44,365 nucleotides of DNA from Actinomycetota bacterium (GTDB lineage: Bacteria; Actinomycetota; Acidimicrobiia; Acidimicrobiales; Microtrichaceae). The DNA lies in assembly GCA_016870275.1 (NCBI GenBank), contig VGBZ01000019.1:1-44365 (forward strand), given 5' to 3'. Every line of letters starts with the position of its first letter. Position 1 is the stretch's first letter. Below the pieces are notes generated by a model. It saw nothing but the letters and a program-made list of their open reading frames with translations. It was not told the DNA's origin and did no database searches. A program made the position numbers and the translations under genes. Shown one piece after another: positions 1 to 8,016 of this stretch.

Positions 1-124
1 ACCGCCACCCGGGGCCATGCCACCGCCACCCGGGGCCTTGCCACCGCCACCCGGGGCCATGCCACCGCCACCCGGGGCCATGCCACCGCCACCCGGGGCC
101 ATGCCACCGCCACCCGGGGCCATG
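1..124 (+). repeat. 21-bp coding tandem repeat (VNTR-like)
   Basis: Five complete 21-bp units (20-40, 41-61, 62-82, 83-103, 104-124) and one partial unit at the edge encode PPPPGAM. Only one unit differs, with ttg for atg at 38-40. The near-identity indicates recent expansion by slippage. More units may lie upstream. Confidence 0.9.
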
Positions 125-547
125 CCACCCGGAGGCTTCATTCCCTCTCCAGCGGCGTACCCAGTTCCGTCCGGCCAACCCGGTGGCAGCAACGGTCTGG
201 CCATCGGTGGTCTGGTGTGCGGGATCATCGGGTTGCTGACCTTCTGGATCTGTGGACTCGGAGGTCTGCTCGGTGTGGTCGCCGTGATCCTCTCGGCCAT
301 CGGACTCAACTCCGCCAAGAAGCGCAGCGATGGATCCGGCCGCGGCATGGCCATCGGTGGGCTCATCACCGGCGGCCTCGCCATCTTGGCGAGCATCGCC
401 TTCGTCGTATTCTTCTTCGTGATCGCCGACTCCACGACGAGCGAACTCGAGAACCTCGACTCCAATGACTTCTTTCCCGAGTTGAACAGCGACCCGGCCG
501 ACGGCGTGTGCGACAGTGACCGATTCATTCAGGACCCGGACTGCTGA
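2..547 (+). CDS. DUF4190-type membrane protein with proline-rich N-terminal repeats (5' end outside window)
   Basis: The frame is open to the left edge, so the gene probably starts upstream and is partial here; the first internal ATG is at 17. The visible protein opens with heptad repeats PPPPGAM, followed by a two-helix membrane region of DUF4190 type (LAIGGLVCGIIGLL... and MAIGGLITGGLAILASIAFVVFFF) with a short basic linker between (KKRSDGSGR). It ends in an acidic, aspartate-rich C-terminal tail with two cysteines. Proteins of this build are common in actinobacteria; the proline-rich part is normally cytosolic and the function is unknown. The gene converges with the lipoprotein gene, the two stop codons lying 9 bp apart. 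Confidence 0.75.
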   Translation, partial: PPPGAMPPPPGALPPPPGAMPPPPGAMPPPPGAMPPPPGAMPPGGFIPSPAAYPVPSGQPGGSNGLAIGGLVCGIIGLLTFWICGLGGLLGVVAVILSAIGLNSAKKRSDGSGRGMAIGGLITGGLAILASIAFVVFFFVIADSTTSELENLDSNDFFPELNSDPADGVCDSDRFIQDPDC

Positions 548-548
548 G

Positions 549-567
549 GTCGACGTTCAACGTCGAC
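549..567. terminator. short inverted repeat between convergent genes
   Basis: GTCGACGTT and AACGTCGAC form 9-bp arms around a single central base. The repeat sits just after the DUF4190 gene stop and covers the lipoprotein stop codon. There is no T tract and a 1-base loop cannot form as drawn, so a terminator role is only a guess. Confidence 0.25.
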
Positions 568-1531
568 GACCGGAGTCGGGCTCGACCCGCAGGCGCTCTG
601 CGTCGACGGCGACGAGATCCGATCCGCTCACCGAGAGCAGGTCGCGAAGGCCGTTGTTGTCCCATCGCTGATCGGGTGCACCCGAGATGAACCACGACGA
701 CCCGTTGTCGGCCAGGATCATCCCGTGGACCTTGAGCGCCTCGGCGATCACCCGGGCCTGCGGATGCATCCAGGATGTGTCGTAGTCAGGACGTAGTCGG
801 AACCAGGCTCCCATCGGTGGTCGATTCGGATCGGGCGAGCTCGATGCGAAGTGGCGTGCCGGCCACAGGTAGCTGCGCTGGGTCCGGGGGGCAGTGAACC
901 GAACTGCGTGGTTGATCCGTCCGGAGACCACTTCGTCGTAACGGACGAGCCCCGGGAGGATCGGCAGGCCGGCGGCATCCGCCGAGGTCCACCCTGCACG
1001 CCGCAGAGCGTTCGACCTGAGGTTCCACACCGCTCCAGATCCGGCGTCCCAGGCACCGTTCGGAAGCGGTGTGGCGTCGTAGACCTCGTACAGCGTGCAG
1101 TCGGAGTCGTCCACAACGATGACGTGATGGTCAGAACCATGCTCCCGAGGTGCCCCCGGAGGAATCGGGTACGGGCCGGGGTCGCTCTCGTCGGGGTAGT
1201 AGAAGCTGATCGGGACGCGCTGTTGGCCGGCGCCGACCCGGGTGAAGGGAATGCCGATCGGTCCTCCGTCCCACGTGCCCGAACCGAAGTCCGCCTTCAG
1301 CCCGGCACCAGCGCCGATCGCCGAACGCCAGACCCCGGACTGCGGGTGTTCGGGGAGCGAGGAGACATCGGCGTACCAGTAGCTGTCTGCAGGGAACATC
1401 GAACATGGACCAACTCCCGGTCTCGGAGGCGAGCCGCCCGGAGCGCCGGGCACGCACGCCCCGATCGACAGGGCCACCCCCAGCCCCACCACAGCAGCCA
1501 ACCGACGACCCCGCCGTCGAGACGGTTTCAC
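557..1531 (-). CDS. predicted secreted lipoprotein of unknown function
   Basis: I chose the GTG at 1531 (about 324 residues) because the protein then begins with a short basic stretch (VKPSRRRGRR), a hydrophobic core and a lipobox ending in LSIGAC. Lipidation and export are therefore likely. An upstream start at 1585 would add 18 residues of poor signal-peptide character. The mature part has conserved-looking blocks: HHVIVVDDSDCTLYEVYDA, YLWPARHFASSS, and near the end ADNGSSWFISGAPDQRWDN followed by GSDLVAVDAE. I recognise this as a type of uncharacterised exported actinobacterial protein but know no assigned function. It lies 172 bp downstream of mftF on the same strand and could be transcribed with it, but nothing ties it to mycofactocin. 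Confidence 0.7.
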   Translation of the reverse strand: MKPSRRRGRRLAAVVGLGVALSIGACVPGAPGGSPPRPGVGPCSMFPADSYWYADVSSLPEHPQSGVWRSAIGAGAGLKADFGSGTWDGGPIGIPFTRVGAGQQRVPISFYYPDESDPGPYPIPPGAPREHGSDHHVIVVDDSDCTLYEVYDATPLPNGAWDAGSGAVWNLRSNALRRAGWTSADAAGLPILPGLVRYDEVVSGRINHAVRFTAPRTQRSYLWPARHFASSSPDPNRPPMGAWFRLRPDYDTSWMHPQARVIAEALKVHGMILADNGSSWFISGAPDQRWDNNGLRDLLSVSGSDLVAVDAERLRVEPDSGRRR

Positions 1532-1703
1532 TGCGAGGTCGGTGGATTGGCGATGTCCCAGTCGGCGCCGTCCGGCATGCTGCACGTTCGGTCCCCTCGG
1601 TCGTTCGGCTCCTCGTGGAGCACCACCGAATTCATCGACCGTCCCCTCGGAAACCCTGAGCGCCTCGGATCCGGTGAGGTTCCAACTGCCCTGATCGTGC
1701 TGG

Positions 1704-3071
1704 TCAGGTGCCGACAGTCGGAGTCAGCGGTCCCGCCCGCCGACCACGGACACATCCGGTCCACACACCGGCGCCGTAGGCGACATCCTCGGTGACGGCG
1801 AGCGGGACGTCGCGGACCGGCAGCGGTGCGCCTCGGTTCCACCATCTGACCGCAACGGCGGCGGCGAACAAGCGCGCCGCCGGTCGACGGGTGGGGCGCA
1901 GCGCCAGGGCGAGGAGCACCAGGGGCCACCAGACCCGGATCGACGCCCGGGCGAATGATGCGCCAGCTGCGACGTGACCCTCGAGCCCGATGCGCACGGC
2001 GGGCAGTGGTGGCACTCCGGACAGGCGTCGCACGAGCGGCAACGCCGTCCCGGTGGCCACAAGCACCGCTGCGAACGGGTGACCGGCGAGGGCGGCCGCC
2101 ACCACGGCCAGGCTCGACCACGAGGACCGCCAGGGAGGCACGGACCCCGGGTGCCGCTCGTCGAGCGCTTCGGCCGAAGTGCCGTAGGCGAAACGCTGGG
2201 CCACCCACGACCGGAGGTCCTCCCGGGGCGAGTGGTGACACTCCACCTGCGGCTCGTAGCGCACCACGCCACCGGCTGCGGTCAGGCGCCAGACCAGATC
2301 GACGTCCTCCCCGACTCGCATCGTTGCGTCGAACCCGTCGGCGGCCGCGTCCCGGCGCACCATCAGGAGCGCTGCAGGCACGTGGCCGATCCTCCGGCCG
2401 GGACCGACGGGCCCGGGATCGGCTCCCAGGTCGAGCGGACCGTTGCGCTGCTCGTAGTCACCGATCCAACCGGGAACGGCGGCGGACCGGACCCGGCCAG
2501 CCACGGCCACCACCTGCGCATCGGCGAGGTGTGCGGAGAGGCCGGCGATCCAACCCGGGGTGACCGTGACGTCGGAATCGACGAACACGACGATCGGGTG
2601 GGATGCCGCCTCCAACCCCAGGTTGCGGGCGCCTCCCGGCCCGTGCGGTGTCTCAGCCCGCAGACAACGAGCGCCGTGGGCCTCGGCGACCCTCCGGTGC
2701 GCCTGGCCGTCGGTGGATCCGTCGTCGACGACGATGATCTCATCCGGTTCGTCACCACTCCGTCGCACCGAGTCGAGCAGTTCGGCGAGCGCAGCGGCTC
2801 GGTCACGAACCGGGACGACCATGGTCACTCCTCGACGATGGCCACGCAGCGCAGGGTCGGGATCGGGGTGCAGGACACCGCTCGATGTGAGCCGTTCGAG
2901 CAGTGCCACCTCACCCGGTGTCGTTGGCTCGCACGGTTCCTCCGGACTCACGAGCCGATCGACCCACGCCGCACCGGCGTCACTGAGGCGGAACAGCCGT
3001 CCGGGAACGCCGCCGAGGACGACCCGCCCGCCGTCGAAGCGCCGTGCGGCGTGGTCGAGTCGGTAGCGCAC
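1704..3071 (-). CDS. mftF: mycofactocin glycosyltransferase MftF
   Basis: A 455-residue family-2 glycosyltransferase. The GT-A domain starts near residue 82 (TMVVPVRDR), with the nucleotide-binding VVDDGSTDG, the metal-binding DSDV and an acceptor-loop GEDVDLVWRL. Hydrophobic segments follow residue 310, so membrane association is likely. The first 70 residues look like a small winged-helix segment (VVLGGVPGRLFRL) reminiscent of PqqD-type peptide-binding domains. In mycobacteria MftF adds a beta-1,4-glucose chain to premycofactocin. The GTG start lies 3 bp after the SDR stop codon, so co-transcription and probably coupled translation are expected. It is the last gene of the mft operon here. 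Identification rests on sequence character plus gene order. Confidence 0.9.
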   Translation of the reverse strand: MRYRLDHAARRFDGGRVVLGGVPGRLFRLSDAGAAWVDRLVSPEEPCEPTTPGEVALLERLTSSGVLHPDPDPALRGHRRGVTMVVPVRDRAAALAELLDSVRRSGDEPDEIIVVDDGSTDGQAHRRVAEAHGARCLRAETPHGPGGARNLGLEAASHPIVVFVDSDVTVTPGWIAGLSAHLADAQVVAVAGRVRSAAVPGWIGDYEQRNGPLDLGADPGPVGPGRRIGHVPAALLMVRRDAAADGFDATMRVGEDVDLVWRLTAAGGVVRYEPQVECHHSPREDLRSWVAQRFAYGTSAEALDERHPGSVPPWRSSWSSLAVVAAALAGHPFAAVLVATGTALPLVRRLSGVPPLPAVRIGLEGHVAAGASFARASIRVWWPLVLLALALRPTRRPAARLFAAAVAVRWWNRGAPLPVRDVPLAVTEDVAYGAGVWTGCVRGRRAGPLTPTVGT

Positions 3072-3074
3072 CGC

Positions 3075-3866
3075 TCAGACGGCAGTCATGCCGCCGTCGA
3101 CCGCGAGCACTGCGCCGGTCACGCCGGAAGCAGCGGGGTCGCACAGCCAGGCGACGGCGGCAGCGACCTCGTCGGCTTCGATGAGCCGGCCGACGGGGTG
3201 ATGCGCAGCGAACTCACCGGGCGAGTCCAGGTCGTAGACCGCAGCCGATGCCGCCAGGATGTCCGTATCGGTGGACCCTGGCGCAACGGCGTTCACGGTG
3301 ACCCCGCTGTCGGCGAGATCCGCCGCCAGGCTGCGCACGAGCCCCACCACGGCGTGCTTGGCGGCGCTGTAGGCACCGAGGTGCAGCAGCCCCCGACTCG
3401 ACCCGGCCGACGCCAGGGCGACGAAGCGTCCGCAACGGGGTGTGGGCTGGGCCAACAGCGCCGGGACAGTGGCCCGGATCAGGTGGTAGACGCCTCGGAC
3501 GTTGACGTCCATGACGACGTCCCAGACCCGCTCAGGCATCTCCCAGAGCGGAACGCCACCCCAGACCACACCGGCACCGGCGACCACGATGTCGAGTCGG
3601 TCCAACTCGGCGACGATCCTCTCCAGCGATTCGCTGTCACGGACGTCGCAGACCACCCCCTCGGCGCCAGGTCCGCAGTCGGCGACCACCTGTTCGAGTT
3701 GCGCCATGGTCGCCAGTGGGTAGTCGAGCAGGTCATCGCTGCCACAGGCATCGGAGTTGCAGGCGTCGAGGACCACCACCCGGTGTCCTGTCGCCGACAG
3801 CCGCCGACAGACCGCAGCCCCGATGCCTCGGGCACCACCGGTGACGAGAGCGACGGGGGCACTCAC
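3075..3866 (-). CDS. mycofactocin-system short-chain dehydrogenase (SDR)
   Basis: A 263-residue SDR starting at the GTG at 3866, which overlaps the mftE stop codon as GTGA. The NAD-binding motif TGGARGIG lies at residues 9-16 and the catalytic Y-x3-K at 166-170 (GAYSAAK). Between the second beta strand and the DVRD motif there is an insertion of about 30 residues (SDDLLDYPLATMAQLEQVV). That insertion is the hallmark of mycofactocin-associated SDRs, which are thought to hold NAD(H) without exchange and to pass electrons to mycofactocin. Its position between mftE and mftF fits the mycofactocin-associated SDR subfamily usually encoded inside mft clusters. The substrate is unknown. Confidence 0.88.
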   Translation of the reverse strand: MSAPVALVTGGARGIGAAVCRRLSATGHRVVVLDACNSDACGSDDLLDYPLATMAQLEQVVADCGPGAEGVVCDVRDSESLERIVAELDRLDIVVAGAGVVWGGVPLWEMPERVWDVVMDVNVRGVYHLIRATVPALLAQPTPRCGRFVALASAGSSRGLLHLGAYSAAKHAVVGLVRSLAADLADSGVTVNAVAPGSTDTDILAASAAVYDLDSPGEFAAHHPVGRLIEADEVAAAVAWLCDPAASGVTGAVLAVDGGMTAV

Positions 3867-4618
3867 CGCTGTGCCCCGACGCCGGATGCAGACGGATCGA
3901 CGTCGACGCCCGACACCGTCAGGTTCGCACGCCACGAACGCACGGCGTTGGACAGGTCCTCGACCAGTGCAGCGACGATCCGCTCCCCCTCTTCCGCCGA
4001 CGCACCACGAGGATCACCGAGGACGCCGTTCGGACTCACCGCTGCGAGTCCGTCCCGCACCACGACGTCCCGGACATCGCGCCATCGCACGGTCGAACCG
4101 GCCTCGATCCGGTCGAGGCGAACTGCTTCGGGGTCGAGGTACAGCAGCACCGACGTCTCGGTGTGTCCGGCGTGAGAGTCTCCACCGGCTACCTGCGGAT
4201 GCCACACCAACACGGGGCGCCCCTCGTCTGCGAGCAGCGCCGCCGCCGTTGCGGTCGCCTCGACATTCCCTCCGTGGCCGTTGACGATGACCATCCCGTA
4301 GAACGGTTGCGGCAGATCCGACCCCAACGGAGGCAAGGCCGAGCGAGCCAACTCCACGAGCACGTCGACCAACGCCGTCGAACCGATCGACAGCGTCCCG
4401 GGGAACGACTGGTGCTCCCCCGAGGCACCGATCCCGATCGGTGGTGAGACGAGCGCCTCGGGGAGATGCTCAGCGACCGACGCGGCGAGCGCCACGGCGA
4501 TCCGGGTATCGGTGTCGAACGGGAGATGGGGTCCGTGTTGTTCGCAACTCCCGAGGGGGACCAACAGCAACCGCCCGGCCGTCACCTCGGTCCAGGTCAT
4601 CCCGGCGAGCGCACTCAC
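3863..4618 (-). CDS. mftE: mycofactocin precursor peptidase MftE
   Basis: A 251-residue creatininase-family metallohydrolase. Metal ligands are visible in GSCEQHGPHLPFDTD near residues 23-37 and in the NGHGGN and HAGHTETS motifs. In characterised systems MftE releases the C-terminal Val-Tyr-derived AHDP from the MftC-modified precursor. The GTG start at 4618 overlaps the fixA stop as GTGA, and its own stop overlaps the SDR start the same way. It therefore sits in a translationally coupled chain joining the Fix module to the mycofactocin genes. The last 15 residues after VSGVDVD are likely disordered. Confidence 0.92.
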   Translation of the reverse strand: MSALAGMTWTEVTAGRLLLVPLGSCEQHGPHLPFDTDTRIAVALAASVAEHLPEALVSPPIGIGASGEHQSFPGTLSIGSTALVDVLVELARSALPPLGSDLPQPFYGMVIVNGHGGNVEATATAAALLADEGRPVLVWHPQVAGGDSHAGHTETSVLLYLDPEAVRLDRIEAGSTVRWRDVRDVVVRDGLAAVSPNGVLGDPRGASAEEGERIVAALVEDLSNAVRSWRANLTVSGVDVDPSASGVGAQR

Positions 4619-5442
4619 GCCGGATCCGGCTCGTCGAGGTAGCCCCAGCTGCGGAGTTGCTCGAGGATCATCCCCGCAGCCTCCGGTGGATCGAGCGCAA
4701 CGGTGCGCGGCGGCGTCCGCTCGACGAGCGCCCCGGTGAGTTCGACAACTCGGTCGAGCGGCGTTCCAGTCGGCGCCGAGGCCACCCGAGTCGGCGGCGA
4801 GAACGCGCGCGTCGGGAGCGTCCGGACCGAGAGGGGGACGTCGGTGGCCACCACCTCCACGGGGACGGCGTCGGCGAGCACCGAACGCAACGGAGCTCGT
4901 CGGAGTTCCGCCACGCTGCCCTCCACCGACATCACTGCGGGCGCATCGACCACCGCCACCTCCCGGCGACCTCCGTCGAGCCGGCGCACGACCCGCAACG
5001 AGCCGGGGCCCTCCGTGTGGACCTCGACGAGCCCCAACGCCTGGGCAGCGCCGAGGTGATGAGCAATGAACGCCGGCACCGACCCCGACCCCCGATCACT
5101 CGAGTAGTCACCGCAGACGACCACATCGGCACCCACGTCGGCGAGCGTTGCTGCGAGCAGCCGGCCCACCGTCGAGGAGTCGACCCCACGCGGTGCGTCG
5201 ATGCGGACGGCAGCGTCGATGCCGACAGCGGCGAGTTCGACGAGCAGCGGCTCGGCCCGGGGCGGGCCGACGCTGATGAGGAGCGTCCGTGCCGACCATG
5301 ACTCAGCGAGTCGACGGACCACTTCCACCGCGGCACGATCAGCAGCGGAACATCCGACCTCCCGACCGGGATCGACCGAACCGGTGAGCGGATCGACCAG
5401 CGGGCGGATTTCGACGAGCTTGACGCACGCAGCGATCAGCAC
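4615..5442 (-). CDS. fixA: electron transfer flavoprotein beta subunit, FixA-like, mycofactocin-associated
   Basis: A 275-residue ETF beta subunit starting at GTG 5442 (VLIAACVKLVEIRP), chosen because GGAG lies about 9 bases upstream and the start is 5 bp after the fixX stop. The family pattern is visible: an N-terminal strand, a D-x-A-A segment, the AMP/FAD-region CGDYSSDRGSGSVPAFIAHHLG, and later APAVMSVEGSVAELRRAPL. It would pair with the FixB-like alpha subunit. It is divergent from housekeeping EtfB, as expected for an associated paralogue. Whether it carries the bifurcating FAD cannot be judged by eye. Confidence 0.85.
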   Translation of the reverse strand: MLIAACVKLVEIRPLVDPLTGSVDPGREVGCSAADRAAVEVVRRLAESWSARTLLISVGPPRAEPLLVELAAVGIDAAVRIDAPRGVDSSTVGRLLAATLADVGADVVVCGDYSSDRGSGSVPAFIAHHLGAAQALGLVEVHTEGPGSLRVVRRLDGGRREVAVVDAPAVMSVEGSVAELRRAPLRSVLADAVPVEVVATDVPLSVRTLPTRAFSPPTRVASAPTGTPLDRVVELTGALVERTPPRTVALDPPEAAGMILEQLRSWGYLDEPDPA

Positions 5443-5447
5443 GGCGT

Positions 5448-5771
5448 TCAGCTCCGGTGGAACACGACCCCGTGCCCGCCCTCGGGGTAGGTCCAGGTGA
5501 TCGCACCTTCCTCGTTGCACACGAGGTAACAGGTGCCGCACTCGAAGCACTGCTCGTAGTTGAACAGGATCCCGCCGGCAGCGGTCGGAACGAACAGGTT
5601 GGCCGGACACGCCGTGATGCAACCCCGCGTCGTGCAGTCCCGGCACACGGTGTCATCGACGGTGATGTGCGCCCGATCTGAGTCGACCCGGAACTCGACA
5701 GTGCTCATCCGGCGCTCGAAGCTGATCTCGGGGTACGACGACGCAGTCATGACTCCTCCAGCATCGCTCAT
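5448..5771 (-). CDS. fixX: ferredoxin-like protein FixX
   Basis: A 107-residue ferredoxin-like protein. Two cysteine sets are present: C43-x2-C46-x4-C51-x3-C55 and C75-x2-C78-x2-C81-x3-C85, enough for two [4Fe-4S] clusters or one plus a degenerate site. The second set, CFECGTCYLVC, is followed by IxWTYPEGGHGV, a signature of the FixX/ETF-QO C-terminal ferredoxin. In Fix systems this protein works with FixC to pass electrons to quinone or ferredoxin. The ATG overlaps the fixC stop (ATGA), so the two are translationally coupled. Confidence 0.93.
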   Translation of the reverse strand: MSDAGGVMTASSYPEISFERRMSTVEFRVDSDRAHITVDDTVCRDCTTRGCITACPANLFVPTAAGGILFNYEQCFECGTCYLVCNEEGAITWTYPEGGHGVVFHRS

Positions 5772-7072
5772 CCGAACGTGCGCAGCGCACGCAGGCCCTC
5801 ACGGAACAGGTCACGCAACCGAACCCCGTGGCGACGGAGACGCTGCCGGACGATGCGGCGCATGCCCGGCTTGGGCGTGGGGTTCGTCACAGTGAACACG
5901 TCCTCCACGACACCACAGGCCACTGCAGGCAGCACCCGCTGGGCGAGATCGCTCATGACGAGGTGCGGGGCGTCACGGAGTCGGCGGTGATCGGACAGGA
6001 CGAAGCTCGACTCGAGACTCGATCGGTAGCCGGCCAGACCCGCAGCGGATGCATCACCGCGTCGAGCGGCGAGCGCTGCGGTGCGGCCGGCCAGGGCACC
6101 GGAGCCGATGGCGAAGTTGACACCCTCCAACCAGATCCCGGCGGCCAGACACATGGCGGCCGCATCGCCGGCGACCAGGATCCCGTCACCGACGAGCTCG
6201 GGCATCATGTCGTAGCCGGCCTCGGGAATCACGTGAGCCGAGTACTCAACGACCTCGCCCCCCTCGATCAACGGCGCGATCGCCGGGTGGGCCTTGAGCA
6301 GCCGGAGGATCTCCTCGGGACGGGTGCCACCGGCGGCGAGTGCTGGAAGCGACAGGACGAGCCCGACCGCCACAGTGGAACGGTTGGTGTAGACGAACCC
6401 GCCGCCGGGAACGTCACCGGTGCATCCGAGGATCTCGATGTCCACGCCCTCGTCACCGCGGACGGCGAACCGCTCGTCGATCACGTGGCGCGGCAGGGCG
6501 ATGGTCTCCTTCACGCCGACGGTGAAGTTGGACGGATCGTCGTGGGGGTACATCCCGGCCTCCTTGGCCAGGAACGAGTTCACGCCGTCACAGGCCACGA
6601 CCACCGAGGCCCGCAGGTCACCGTTCGGGCGGTCGGTGCGAACGCCCACCACCTGCCCGGCCTCACGGATCAGACCGGTCGCCGTCGTCGAGCACACCAG
6701 TTCGGCACCGGCGTCCACCGCCACGCCGGCGAGCCAGCTGTCGAACTCGGGTCGGTAGGCGGTCGCTCCGTTGTGCGGAGCCTCGCCCCATCCGGGGTTG
6801 CGGAAGTCGACGGTGAGCGCCTGGTCCCCGGAGATCAGCATGGTGCTCCGCCGGGTCACCCACCGCTCGACTGGCGCCTGTTCCCACCACGCCGGAACGA
6901 GCGTGTCGAGGATGCGTCCGTAGACGACGCCGCCGTACATGTTCTTGGACCCTGGCGACGGACCTCGCTCGAGGAGGCAGACCGACCGACCGGCCCGCGC
7001 CACCTCGATCGCAGCTGCAGACCCCGCCGGGCCAGCGCCCACGACAACCACGTCGAAGTCGGTTCCGCTCAC
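5768..7072 (-). CDS. fixC: FAD-dependent oxidoreductase FixC (ETF-quinone oxidoreductase-like)
   Basis: A 434-residue FixC/ETF-QO family flavoprotein. The dinucleotide-binding GxGxxG is at the N terminus (VVVGAGPAGSAAA), followed by LLERGPSPGSKNMYGGVVYG, the conserved substrate/quinone-side region, and a second FAD motif VAGDAAAMC around residue 300. With FixX it forms the equivalent of ETF-quinone oxidoreductase and would act at the inner face of the membrane. The GTG start overlaps the fixB stop as GTGA. Placed inside a mycofactocin operon, it is a candidate route for oxidising reduced mycofactocin (inference). Confidence 0.92.
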   Translation of the reverse strand: MSGTDFDVVVVGAGPAGSAAAIEVARAGRSVCLLERGPSPGSKNMYGGVVYGRILDTLVPAWWEQAPVERWVTRRSTMLISGDQALTVDFRNPGWGEAPHNGATAYRPEFDSWLAGVAVDAGAELVCSTTATGLIREAGQVVGVRTDRPNGDLRASVVVACDGVNSFLAKEAGMYPHDDPSNFTVGVKETIALPRHVIDERFAVRGDEGVDIEILGCTGDVPGGGFVYTNRSTVAVGLVLSLPALAAGGTRPEEILRLLKAHPAIAPLIEGGEVVEYSAHVIPEAGYDMMPELVGDGILVAGDAAAMCLAAGIWLEGVNFAIGSGALAGRTAALAARRGDASAAGLAGYRSSLESSFVLSDHRRLRDAPHLVMSDLAQRVLPAVACGVVEDVFTVTNPTPKPGMRRIVRQRLRRHGVRLRDLFREGLRALRTFG

Positions 7073-8010
7073 GCCGTCGCTCCGGTCGAGTCAGCCGGTG
7101 CCGGTTCATCGAGGAGCCGGGCGAGTTCGGCGATGGTCTCGTTGGCGTCGGCCACGATCGCCACGTCGGCCATGGACATCATCGGACAGTGCGGCTCGGT
7201 GTTGATGCTGATGATGTGGTCCGGATCGCCCAGGCCGGCGGTGTGCTGCACGGCGCCGGAGATCCCGAAGGCCAGGTACAGCGCCGGATCGACGACCACA
7301 CCGGTCGTCCCGATCTGACGTTCGTGGGCGAGCCACCCCCGGTCGGTGACCACACGGGTCGCCCCCATGGCCGCTCCGATCCGACCCGCCACCGCAGCGA
7401 GTTGTTCGAATCGCCCCGGGCCGTCGAGGCCGGCTCCTCCTCCGACCAACCTGGGCGCCTCCACGAGGTCCATGGTGGAGAGGTCCGGGGCGAGCACCTC
7501 GACGGTCACGGCGTCACGTGCTCCGCCGGTTCGGATCTCGAGATCGACCGGTTGTGGTCCCGTCCCGTGCTCGTGCGACTCAGCGGTCACCGCCACCGGC
7601 TGGACCGTCCACACCACCGGCCCCTCGACGGGAACATCGACCATCACCGACCCGCCCCAGGCGGAGACGGTCAGGACCCCGTCATCATGTTCGACGACCC
7701 CGGCGACGAGCGGTCGGCCGAGTTCCGCCGCCAAGCGGGGAGCGAGATCGCGGCCATCCGGTGACCCAGGGAGGATCACCGCATCGAACCGCTCGACGAA
7801 CTCGGCGAGCGGCGCCGCCCACCGCCCCGGCGAGAACCCGGAGGTCTCCCAGACCCACAGGTCAGATGCCGAGGCACCGAGGTGCGCCGCCGCCTCGTCG
7901 GTGCCGTCACCGACGAGCAACGCCGCGCCACCGGCTGCGGCCACGGCCCGCAGCGATCCGGACGGCAGGACTCCACTCCGGACGCAGACGATGGCGAGGG
8001 CGTCGGGCAT
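7069..8010 (-). CDS. fixB: electron transfer flavoprotein alpha subunit, FixB-like, mycofactocin-associated
   Basis: A 313-residue ETF alpha subunit. The C-terminal FAD domain is clear: ERQIGTTGVVVDPALYLAFG, then ISGAVQHTAGL, then IISINTEPHCPMMSMADVAI, matching the family pattern QVGxTGxxVxPxLYxAxGISGAxQHxxG. The N-terminal half is more divergent. The start at ATG 8010 lies 6 bp after the upstream OYE stop. Together with fixC, fixX and fixA it completes a FixABCX set. The order B-C-X-A differs from the usual fixABCX order. Confidence 0.92.
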   Translation of the reverse strand: MPDALAIVCVRSGVLPSGSLRAVAAAGGAALLVGDGTDEAAAHLGASASDLWVWETSGFSPGRWAAPLAEFVERFDAVILPGSPDGRDLAPRLAAELGRPLVAGVVEHDDGVLTVSAWGGSVMVDVPVEGPVVWTVQPVAVTAESHEHGTGPQPVDLEIRTGGARDAVTVEVLAPDLSTMDLVEAPRLVGGGAGLDGPGRFEQLAAVAGRIGAAMGATRVVTDRGWLAHERQIGTTGVVVDPALYLAFGISGAVQHTAGLGDPDHIISINTEPHCPMMSMADVAIVADANETIAELARLLDEPAPADSTGATA

Positions 8011-8016
8011 CGGGAC

